A stretch of DNA of 64,000 nucleotides from Gyrodactylus bullatarudis (lineage: Eukaryota; Platyhelminthes; Monogenea; Gyrodactylidea; Gyrodactylidae), in contig SSNU01000209.1 of the NCBI GenBank assembly GCA_012064415.1, positions 186,001-250,000 on the forward strand. The letters run 5' to 3'. Under the pieces are notes generated by a model. It made no database searches and was not told where the DNA came from. It worked only from the letters and a program-made list of their open reading frames with translations. Both the position numbers and the translations under genes were made by a program. Every line of letters begins with the position of its first letter. The stretch's first letter is position 1. Of this stretch, positions 25,187 through 36,700 are shown in pieces.

Positions 25187-25375
25187 ATATGTTACCGTGA
25201 AAATGGGAAATCAGTGAATGGACGATAATCACTAGTGAAAATGGGAAATCGTTTATTTTCCCGGAAAAATGGGAAACATTTACCCTTTTCACTGAGTTTT
25301 CACTGAAACCTTCACCGTGAAAATGGGAAATCAGGGAATGGACGATAATCACTAGGGAAATGCGAATTAAAATCA
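25187..25375. repeat. Repeat with two 47 bp direct copies, related to the 1.6-2.2 kb element
   Basis: Positions 25194-25240 and 25314-25360 are near-identical direct copies (ACCGTGAAAATGGGAAATCA, then a run ending CACTAG). The left edge reads TATATGTTACCGTG, the same tip as the inverted-repeat element at 1575-2238, suggesting a shared transposon family. The short ORF seen on the minus strand here only mirrors the repeats. Confidence 0.65.
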
Positions 25376-25922
25376 ACAAAGAGATTCGATATCTTTAGAT
25401 AAGGCTTGTTTCTTTTCCTAGTCATACTTTGTACATATTTTTTTCTTGAAAGACTTTAATATTCAATCATTCTTGAAAGCATGTCAGAAATTACATTGCG
25501 GGAGAAATCTCTGGAATATTACGCACGAAAATTTTTAATTTCAACTTTGAATAAGTTGATAAAAAATGCCTTAAAATTTTAAATTGAAAAGATATTGTAA
25601 AATTCAGGTAAATATCTTTCAAAATCAAGAGAGAATTTTCAAAATAAGTGTTATTTTAGCATTTTTATTGACGTTCGGAATTAAAAATATTTTTGCGCGT
25701 TGTTTATTGAGAAAGTAAAAGCAGTTTTATGATTAGCTCAGTGCTTTGTTGAAATACGCTGTGCACTTTTTAACTTATTTTAGATTTAAAAAATTCTAAC
25801 AGGCCGAGTATGTGGGATTTTCATTCCTAAATTAGGAATCCTAATCAATAAAAATAATAGAATAATTTTCATCAACAATTTTAGTTTTTTATTGAAACAA
25901 TATAAAAATAAAGCTATAATAG

Positions 25923-26235
25923 TCAATCTTTGTTATTGCAAGGTAAAGCGAGGTGACATCTTGAATTACACAGTAAATGATTTTTCTTACACTTGCAAGA
26001 ATTCGATTCACAATTTTGGCACAATTACATTTGATGAATCCTTGTCCTCCGCATAGTGAGTGTTTTGAATTTAGAGTTCTCAATGGAAGGATATCAGCCT
26101 TAACACCAGATAGTGTTAAGAATTTTTCTTGTAGTACTTCAAATCGTGTGAGGGATAGCATTTGGTTTAGAGTTCCTTCTGCAGTGCCAATCCGATATAA
26201 AGAATCTTTGGTAACACTTGGAAAAAAGTTCAGCG
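25923..26235 (-). pseudogene. Cysteine-rich C-terminus of a KRBA2-like transposon ORF, frameshifted
   Basis: The minus strand reads LYRIGTAEGTLNQ, then GGQGFIKCNC, and after a one-base shift near 26015 continues NCESNSCKCKKNHLLCNSRC up to a stop at 25923. The cysteine pattern GQGFxxCNC...CxC...CNSxCH resembles the zinc-knuckle-like tail of integrase-type ORFs of the KRBA2-like group. This family assignment is from memory of the motif and is tentative; the frameshift and missing 5' part show it is dead. Confidence 0.5.
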
Positions 26236-26364
26236 AAAAATTTTATTTAGGGGTGGAGGTTTGTGCTAACCAATCAGATTTGAGTGGGTATTTTTATGTG
26301 CAGAACACCTAGAACAATCGGGAAGGGGACCATCCCAGCTTGCATATACCTTAAATACATCAAA

Positions 26365-26725
26365 TTTATCACAATTACATGCATAATTGTATACGATAAA
26401 CACTTGGAAGAAAGTTCAGGATTTCTTTCCAAAGCCAGATGGGATGTAGATTAGCCTTATACAGGAGCTCCTTATACGAGTAAGACCCAAAGCACACTCG
26501 TAGGAATTGAAATTGAAGGCGTCCAGTTTTCATTATGGTACCTGTCGGGAGATTGCAGAGAAGAAATGTTCCATAATCAAAATGGGGAAAAATGAATTGC
26601 TTGAAGAGTAGGACCCTTAGTTCTGGGGAGTGGACGAATTTCCTTAGAAAATATGTTTTGACTCTTAACTTTTTGAGGTATCAAGTTTGTTTTCATAGAG
26701 TAAGCCAAGATCATTGATCATTTAA
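26365..26725 (-). pseudogene. Non-LTR retrotransposon (LINE) reverse-transcriptase C-terminal remnant
   Basis: Minus-strand translation gives LFKQFIFPHFDYGTFLLCNL, then LQFQFLRVCFGS and LYKANLHPIW, the thumb and post-RT segment typical of LINEs (pattern: lyk..i.p.ldYa...w......i..lq..f.r...g). The same pattern appears at about 48510-48944 and 40819-41097. It is 5'-truncated and has no intact frame upstream. Confidence 0.65.
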
Positions 26726-29700
26726 TAAACTTTTGTAATAAATACATCTCGAAGAAAATACATTCAAGAATTTGGCTATAGTAGTCAGATAATAGAATTT
26801 AGTGACAATTTTGCTCTTATAGACCAGGCATAATCTTTTATTCAAGGTCTCCTCTTGAGATAAAAGGTGTACTCTATCAACAAATACAGAGAGATAACCA
26901 CGAATAAAGATTGAGAATAGCAATTAAATAGAACAAAACAAATGATTTAGTCGGTAAGAGTTTGATCTTTCAAAGGCATTTCATTAAAATTTTTTCAAAC
27001 ATTTCCTTAATCTCTGAGTCATCTTTGATTTATGGCCACAGAGAGAGAGAGAGAGAGATAATTTGTCCTTTCAAAGAAAAACAAACTGTATTTTATAATT
27101 TTGTTTTGAGCGTACTCTTAGAGGACTGTAACTTGAATGATATATGTAAAGGACTGATACTGCAAACTATGTGTGTAGTGGAAACAATTTATTCTATGGA
27201 AATCAATGTAAAGTTTTTCCAGTTCTACTCATTAGTAGACTTTTCTTCATTCTCTTCCCCCAGCTTTTATAAATACATTTTCAACGCAGTGCACACCAAA
27301 GGGAAGACAATAAAAATCCAAGCGGACTGACTAACAAGCTCACTCCATGTGTGTACAATCTATGCGTATGTATTTATGATAATAGATGGATAGCGAGCTC
27401 AATAAATTTTACTGTCTCAATTTACAAATATCCCCAAAATATATATAATGTGTGTGCATAACATGGTTGGGCCCCTTCTCTCATGTGTAGAAGGAGTGGA
27501 CAAAAATTTGTGTGTGAATTTTCTGAGTAATTTTTATGTTAACAGAAGAAAATGATAAATGCAAATGTAAATAAAAATCCATTAATTACATTTGGCAAAA
27601 GGTGTGAGACTCACAAGGCAGTTTTTTCACATCATCTACTCACCTACCGGTGAAAGACGATAGGCGAAACTTTCAAAATTGATGTAAAAATATAGATTTT
27701 ACAATGTAATTTCTAAAGATTAGTAGGCTTTTGGAAAATTTAAAAAGGTTCTTTAGTAATTGAAAACGCATCAAGTTTTAAGAGAGTTCATACTACAAGC
27801 GTTTCATCCCACTGACTATCTGAGACTCGAAACAAACAAATAGTACGTGAGGTCAAACAATGCCAGACTCAGACTGTAAAGGGGATGAAACTTGTCTGAA
27901 TAAAGAAAGAGGCCTGTTTTATTTTTTTTAATCAGACACATCATTTTTTTATTCATCACTAGCCATATAAAAATAAGGAATCTCGAGACACTGCCTAGCT
28001 ACATTGAATTTTTTGTGTTAATTGTAAAATATTTTTATGCTTGTAAAAATTGAATGCGAAAATTATCGAATATGGTTTATTTGGTTTTTTTATTGTAATT
28101 TCAGTTGTGGATTTTGAAAAATGGGGCTCATTCATTTTGTTTTTGCTTGAAGGTTTCTGTTTTTCTATGCTAAATATAGAAAGAATGGCAAGTTTTTACT
28201 TGTTTGAGCTCTTTGCACTTTAAGCACCAAATAAAATAAAAAGTAGGATCTCATAAACTGGAAAATAAGAAGAAAATAATACTTTGAAGAAAATCTAAGA
28301 GATTTTGAGTAAATTCTTGCAAGTATACAAATCTTGTGTCATCAAAATTTTTTTTACCATTTAACTGTCATAGCGCATATTTTACAAAATAAATCTTTAT
28401 AGTAGTTTAAATTTTCAACTCTATGGAATAATTTCTGACTTGCTATCAGCTTACACAATGAAATACTCCTAACCCAGGAATCTAGTTACCCACTCATCAA
28501 GAATCATGATTGCTCGTTCACTAGTTGAAGAGTACTATAATACTCTGAGACTTGATTCAGAAAAATAGTACAATAAAGTACCGGGACCACAATTCAGTGC
28601 AGAAATAGTACCAGCTATCTTTAAATTGGGATGAGATGGGCAGACTTTTTCTTTGGATTATTGCAACTCAGTCAGTCTTTAGTCTAGAGTAAAAATAGAC
28701 CAAATTGTACTTTTTTGAGGCCCTAGTCATTAAATGTTACTTTGTGTGATTGGTCACTCGCTAGATTGAAACGAGTAAATTTTTAAAAGGGTCAATTGTA
28801 AAATATTTTTGCCAATATCTAACGGTGAAAATGTGCCATATAATCTGGATCTACTATCCCGAAATATTCTACTTTTCCCTAGTAATTTGCTAATTCATCC
28901 TCTTGACAGTAAAAAAAGTTTTATTAAAATTGAACATGGTCTCATGTTTGATAAGTGGGGGCACAAAAATATAAACCGGAAATCAAAAACGTTTCTCTCA
29001 TAAGATTCTACTCTATTTCTTCAAGTATTTATGAATAAGTGGTTCGATGTTGAGAAATCTAGGATAACATTCAGGCCTTTTACAGTTTTTCAATGTGCAC
29101 TAAAAACAAGAAATACATTTTGCCACCTGACAGCATGGAAAAAATAGATGTCCTTCCACAAGGGAGGGTTTCTCGCTTATCAAGTCTACTCCTGGGAGAT
29201 AAATTTCAATTAATGATACAATTTGGAGAGATTATTTTTCCTCAAGACTTTAAAATGTATCAAGACACTTGCACTGTTATCAGGGGATAGGATAAAAGCT
29301 TTTACTTCCCACTTACTTGGAACCATAACTAACTATTATTATTCCATTTCTACCCCTAAAATAGTATATAAGAAATATTTTATTTGTAAATCATTTCCAA
29401 CTGTCATAAATTTACTTTTCCAAAACTGCTTAATTGATGAGACATACACTAAAGTTTGGGGAAATAACATCGGAGATTCCTTGCTCATATGCTCTATTTA
29501 TTTCAAATATATCAAAATTCCCTCTACAAGTGAATCTTTTGATATGTTTGCAAATGCATAAATTCTTGCCCGTGCATTATATCAGATTTGGGCTAATTCC
29601 CAAAGAGAAAAAATGTCTTTGTTACTTGAACTCTGAGCGTAGACTACTAAAGAATTAAATTACACCTGATTTAGTCTACATTAGAGAGCTTCATTGAAAA

Positions 29701-32020
29701 CCAAGTAATGTATGAAATTTTTTTTTAATTCTCCAACATTTTTGGATGAAGAGTTAGACTATTTGCATCTATCAAAAATGAAACTAATTTAAAAATTCTT
29801 TTCTGTCCCGCCATGTTCAAGTATTTAACCCCACGATCTTTCTTTTACTGAATGATCTTGAGCTGGATTTTTCATACTCAATACATATCGCATAGATTTA
29901 AAAAAACAAAGTTTGTCTAGAAGAAAAAAACATTGAATTTACCGCTGTTTATTGAAACAAATTTCATAACATAAAAATTTTTTCAACTTTAACATCATAT
30001 CTTAGTTAACTCTTGGATCAGATTTTACTCAAGCCTATTAGAAATACATTTTTTCGAATAAATTTATTTAGAAAAATTGCAAAAATCTGTGGGGAAAATC
30101 TAGTTAGTACCACATGGTAAACAGTTTTCCTCATGAGTTCTATTCAGTAAAATGTGTGAAGTGACTAAACACATTTTTATATTTTTATCCACAATAAAGT
30201 TTACCATTATCCCAAAAGAGCCTTGTGCTTATGTGAATATGAATTTATTTATTGTTATTATTAAAGAGTATAAAGTTATATTTCATTCATAGCTTAGGAT
30301 AGGGAGAAATTGACCTTGAAGTGTGAAAGCAAATCACCATTTGGTTTATGTGGAGGACAAAGAGAGAAAGGAACCATTGGCATGCATCGTTAAGCCTAGG
30401 GTTTCTATCATTTTACTCCATTCCATCCCCTGTGATCTTGCTAGAAGAACGTTGCTCATGAATCATTCTTGTCCTGTTCTTGTGTGTTTATCCAAGAGTT
30501 TAAGACTGATAGACATCAAGCTTTTCCCTTTTTTTCAAATTAATATTAATTCAACTCCTTAAATAATATTTAATAAATATGGCTAAAAGCATAGAATGAA
30601 AAATATGATTAAAAAATCGTAGTTCAACGAATTTTTTTCAGGGTGGATTTAGAAGTTATTTAATATTAATGTGAGAATCTGATTTTGAAAAAAGGTCATA
30701 GCGTGTCCAATTATTCAAAATTTATCATTTCTGGTAGTAAAATTAATTGAATAATGTTGGCGCAAATTTGAAAAATTGACATCTTCAACTGAAATTATGA
30801 GAATAAGGAATTTTTGCTTCTTCTCTGACTTTCCATCAATTGAAAGTATAAACTCAGTTAAAAATCATTTCTAAACCCTACTGTATATACCATGGAGTAT
30901 TTATCTTTTCTTCCCAGATAAATGAAATAAAATCAAAAAACGAAACGTCTAAAAAGAGGCTTCGGTCCAAGGTTCGTTATATTCCAATTAAGGGACGAAA
31001 TTTGGTGTTTTTGTAACAGACCCCAAATAAAATTTGAGATATTCTATGAAAGAGTTTAAAGTCTGAATGCTTGACACTTTGTTTTACCGTCACTACATCT
31101 ATCTCTTATTTATTATTCCCAGTGAGTGTGGGGGACTTCCTTTTCACTTTTGGATCTTGACAGGTTATAAAAATATTAATTTTATAATCCTCCTGAAGAG
31201 ATGACTAGATGGATAGTTTCACATACCTCTCGCGTCTATTTAAACTGGATCTTCATTGTGGAGAAATTTGTCAAAAGAGAGAATCCATCAGTTGAAAGAG
31301 TATAGGAATTAATTACAGAATGCTACTGCTTCCCACAAAATTAACTACAGATATGATATCGAGTTGATCACTCAAAAAATGTGTGAAACGAAGGTGATTT
31401 TTTTTCATGATTTTTTCTTCGAATAAGAATTTAAGGATTTTAACCTTGTGTCTTTTACACGAATGACATTTCGTCCTATTCATCCATAACTAAAAATTTT
31501 GATCCAGAATAGCTTCCAATTAACTAAAAAAGCCTAACTTCAGTAGGCTTCGGGGACTTTTTTTGAAGTTGCAGTTATTTATTACTGGGGCGATTAGAAT
31601 ACTATTTTTGATAGTAAATAATTTTGTTGGTGATTGCAAATTTTTCCCTTTGACCAAGTCGTTGTCAAATATCAAATGGTAACAAATGAAAAAAATCTTA
31701 TTTTTCTTGATTATTATCATCTTTTCATTTTATTCAATCTCGTAGTGAGAGCTTTTAATTTTAAGCTGGGAAAATTATTTTTCAAGTTTACATTAGGAAA
31801 AGAGGACGAAACGCGCGTACATGTCTACCAAAGAGGTATACTTAGATAATTTCAAAATGTTCTGTGAGTTTCTTTCGTACTAATAATCACGGAGGGATCC
31901 ATTAGTAGGCTGTAACATTCAGCGACATGGACCTAATCCATGACCTAAGCACCTAGAACGAAATATTTCTATGAGTAAAAAGGGGTTGATGTCGGTTAAA
32001 TATAGCGCTTGTAAAAGCTG
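26726..32020. other. Repeat-rich gene desert
   Basis: About 5 kb with no supportable gene. It holds a GA run at 27041-27058, short broken ORFs at about 28809-29660 with no recognised motif, and a copy of the dispersed repeat at about 30725-30885. It may be intergenic or lie within a long 5' intron of the Ig/FN3 gene downstream. Confidence 0.45.
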
Positions 32021-32251
32021 ATGAGTATGCCAAGATATAAAAGCGCTATACAGTATTCTTATAACTGGCATAAACCCTTTTTGCTCATGGAATTATCTGC
32101 AGCTCAACTAAAAACAGAGATCAAAGAGTTTCTCTCTCGAAATGGAATATTTCTAGTTAATTATTATTTTAATTGGTTTCTGAACTTATGGGAAAGGTTA
32201 GAGAAGACAGACGTATATTATTGTGATAAACGTTATATTTCGCCAGGTTAA
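32021..32251 (+). pseudogene. Possible mariner/Tc1-like transposase C-terminal remnant
   Basis: The ORF contains QLKTEIKEFLSRNGI, then LNLWERLEKTDVYYC. The spacing resembles the C-terminal end of mariner/Tc1 transposases (I..F......G...L..RW.K.....Y). No catalytic motif is present, so the identification is weak. The YYC ending could also be mistaken for an Ig F-strand, but there is no partner Trp/Cys. Confidence 0.25.
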
Positions 32252-33746
32252 TAATTCTGTTGACTTGTCCTTGTTTTTGGAAATAAATAGATTTGTCAAT
32301 TCCTGTCAAACTCCATGACTAAATTTGAATTCTTTGTCTAATCTTGATCCAAAATATCAGTATCAGATTGATTTAAATCGATAGAAATTTTGACCTCAAA
32401 GGTTGTAAATGTTGGAAATTGGGGCAAATAGAGAAAAATATTGAGTTTTTGGAAATCTTCATGTCTTTTTAGAAAAAATGCTATTCATCACAGACTAGAA
32501 TCAAGAATAGGTTCCAACTGAAAAACTTAATTGAAGTTGCGGTCATTTATTCCAGAGTAGCTTCTCTCAATTTTGGGCCACAAGAGTACTTTATCCATTG
32601 ATGATGGGAAAAGAAGATGGAGAGTTGTCAATGAAATTTTAAAATAAAAATCCATTTCACTTATTCCGTATTGCATATATATTTTATATATAAACAACAC
32701 TTTTGAATGAGAATATCTCACTGACATATGTGAAATCACTATTTTATTTATTTTTCCTGATTTCCAGTCAATCTCTATCGCTCTCTTTTTATGTAATGTA
32801 AGCGAACACTTTTGATTTCTTTCTTTCCATTTTTCTGCTATATTTATTTTTGCAAAAATACACTGTACTTACTTTCACACGCTCTCACACTCCCGGCCGT
32901 TTGCTATCTGAAAATCTATCGAGATGAGAAACTAATCAGGGGAATGGATGTCCAAATTTTCCCCTATTCAGAAAAATATATGTCCTGCAAGTGATTTTTT
33001 CTGCATTTCAATCTCTTGACGAGAATGACAAGTCACTTTTGATTTGATAAAATAATAATAATACGAGCACTTTTTCTATTCTCCCCCATGTATTTTATAA
33101 TTTATTATTGAAATCGTCCAGTTAGTTTTTCCAATTTTATGGGCAAAATCCCTAGGCTCTTACAGAATTAAGTCATCATTTAGCTGAATCAAAGAGTTGT
33201 TGGGAAAATGTAAAGACTTTTTAAACCCTCTAAACCCAAGTGGGTCTCTAAATTTAATTCTGTGTCGAGAAAAATGAAAATAATTTATCGACCACTTTTC
33301 TGAAAGAAGAATTAATACTCTTTCGAATGAGCTATGACTTCTTAAGCTTACATTAAGAAGTTATGACAATTTGAAATGATTTTTCGAAAAACAGAGATTA
33401 AAGAAAAAAAAGAAATAAAATTTTATCAAGAAACCATACTCGTAGAATTCGAAAATCTGATCATCCAGAAGTCACATCTTGAAATTAAATCTAATTTCCT
33501 GATATTCAGATTATAAGCCTACTTTGAAATTTCAATGACCCAAAATCAGCCAACGAACATGGGTCTGTCAAGAATTTTATGATTTCTATTGGTTTCCCAA
33601 AATATTTAATTTGACAACTATGTTTCTTTATGAGATATATAATAAATTCTAGCTTAAAGAGGTCTCTTAAACGAATAATAATATTCATTGAATATCTGTG
33701 ATACTGTCAGAAATAAACTCTAAAATATGTATTTATTTTCTTGAAG

Positions 33747-36700
33747 CAATTACCTATGCAAACGAATCGATTGATTACTCACTTGATTTTGTCTTTGATC
33801 CTCCAAATGGTCAAGTTTTGGAGAATGAAAGTCTCTCCGTGTATCTGCGGATTCGCCCGAAGCCATTGAATGCTATATCATACATTTTAGTAAAGTTTAG
33901 TGAGAATAGTAATAGGATTGGCTTCATGTTTGAACAAAATTTTGAGTCGGACCTCTCCAGTGATGTGAGTTTCTTTGTCACCTACCATCTTTTATAAATT
34001 TCATTCTAATATAATAATATTCATGATAAAGGATAATGTTGAAGTTTACATGCCTCCGGATCAACAGTTCATCAACAAGGATTATCAAGACCTATTGATT
34101 TGGAAGATTAAGCGTATGAAACATGAGTACAGTCAAAATATTACAGCATCAATATTCCTCAATTCAATCCTACTAAAGGCATCATCTGGACCAGTCATGT
34201 TACGTTAGTTTTTCTCTAGTATTTTTAAATAAAATAAAAAACTATTATAATTTCGGGAATAAAAAATAATAATCCTAGTGGTGTTACGTAATTAATAATT
34301 ACTAATTATGTACTTTAAAAGTAAAAATTATTTTCTTTTTGTCAATGAGTTATAGTATTATTTTATTTGAAATACATTCTGTGTGTATGCATTTCACAAA
34401 TATTCTCTTTTATCTGTATATTTTTGTATGGGAACTGAAATGAAAACACAGGCTACCAAAATATATACAATTAGGATTCTGTGGTAATACGATTTGATGA
34501 AAAACCTATACTTATTTCATTAAAAAACAAGACCAAATATCAGTACGAATGCCTACCTACTAGGTATGTATGCAGTGGAATAATACACCTCATCTTACAC
34601 TTTATTCTTAAGAATATATACTTTTCCCTCTGTATGGGACTTGAATATTACGACAGTTTTTACTATGCTAATCATTAAAATAATAAAATGATTATTATCA
34701 TTAACAAACATGTTCGAAAATTTACATTCACATGAATTGTAATAACCCAAATCATGGAATTTTACAAAACTGTTGATGTTCTTCAAGTTTGAAAATAACC
34801 ATAAAATAAATACCTGTTCTATGCAATGCTCCCCATTCCTTTGAGGAGATGGAATGCAATACATTTATTTATTCATAATAAATTTTATAGTTTTTTTTCC
34901 TTATCCTGAATAACGACACTGATTTATTTATATCTATGTATAATATACAAGTAACCTCCTCCTTGATGAATCACACACAGGCAGTTCATAAATTTGATCG
35001 CAAACCTTGATTAGGGATGCAAAATACTATAATTAAAAACCCTAATTAATTAATTGACTGTAGTAGAAATTTTCAAAAAGTTCATTGAATAAAAATTGAT
35101 TCAGGAATTTCAATAGAGAACTTGTGCATTTCAATGAGGTATAGTAAATTAAAAATTATTTAATACTTGGTGTATATTAGTAGGAAAAAAATAGTACATT
35201 TAAAATGGGCGAACTCGAGAAAAAGAAGTTTTTTACGAAAACAAATGAAAAATAACTAAAATTCACCTAAATTCTCACAAAAAAACTTAATTTTTACTAT
35301 AAAACCTATTTTTATTCGAAATTTTGCCAAAAACTGTTAAAAAACCGCATTTTTTTTCTCGTAGTAAAATTCATTGATGAAATCTTAGCGCGTGTTCAAA
35401 AATCTTTATTTTCAATCAAGATTTTGTAAACCAAAAATAACTCAAAGACATATGGGTTTCTAGGAAAAATGCTTAGTTTCGATTATCTTCAAAATAAGAT
35501 TGGAAAAAGTTGCTTTCTCTACTACTTACTTTAAGAATCATAATTTTTTTCTCAATTCCAGAGAAACCCGAAGATGATATTCAGTCCAGAATTCAAATTG
35601 GCGAAGCAAAATTTTACAGGGATTCCATGGGAAGGATTGAATTCTCCTCTGAAGAAATTGTACAACTTTTCTGTTCTGGTAAGAAAGCCAACCCGGCTCC
35701 TCGTATCTCCTGGTTCAAGAGGGATAATGAAACTGGCCAGGTGGAAAAACTCAACCTCAAGGCATACGAAAGGACTTTCGAATTTGAAAAGTTTGAAACT
35801 TTTACAGTCGCTGAAAAATTCAGGGGCTGGAGCTATAGGGAGGACAAATCAAAGATTTTCTGCAGGGTCCATCATGATGCTATTGGGGAAGAATACTTTG
35901 AATCGAATCAAATCAGTATACGCGTGAAATGTAAGTGTATTTTAGACGGTTACTTGAAAAAATAATCCAATAATTTTGAGCTCAAAAGTTGAAAAAGTGG
36001 AAATTCGAGGCATTTTCAAAATTCGAAAAACGGTCTAATTTTGGTCACATTGAATTTTTTCAGAAATTATTCTCAAATTTCCACAACTTAATGGCTCATT
36101 TTGTTCTGGAATTCGAAAAATAAATTTTTCCTGACTTTCCGAAGTATTGAGATTTTTTTAAAATAAGGTAAATTCTCATCTTCATGTCAATTAAGTTTAA
36201 TAAAATATGAATCAGCTAGACTTTGACTAACTAAATATTAAGTATTTTCTGACGATAAATAAACCATTTAAAGATAGAAATTTTCAAGAATTCTTTGTAT
36301 TTTTGACGAATTTAGATGAGAAATAAACGTACTTAGTCTGTAGATGGTATTTTCACATTTGCTAAAAATTGCTCATTTTGACCCATAGAATGCTATTTTA
36401 GAAAATAATTTTTTTTCTGCGTACTCTAGTTATAATTAAGGAATAAGATACATATTATTCATTCAACAAATGGTATAAAGTTGACTTTTAGTCCAAAAGT
36501 TTTAGAAGTGGGTAGTTGAATCGAGTAAGAGAGACCGGCAATTGGAGAATTCCAGAGCAGTTTAATGTAGTATAGTGTACAAAATTGGAAAGAAACACTT
36601 TCTTCCAATGATTAATGATTCAAATTCATTATTCCAGTTTACTTCCACCCTACTCGCTTTCACTTTGCCACTCATCATGCAAGCGTGTAGCTAGTGGATG

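Noticed and set aside
25176..25379. Minus-strand ORF with a repeated SLVIIVHSLISHFHG
   Set aside because: The repetition only mirrors the two DNA direct repeats of a mobile-element remnant.
28809..29660. Series of overlapping ORFs in three frames
   Set aside because: No motif recognised and multiple frame breaks; not distinguishable from chance ORFs or an old repeat.
32021..32251. Ig-like ending DVYYC as an exon of the adhesion gene
   Set aside because: No preceding Cys/Trp pair; it fits a transposase C-terminus better.
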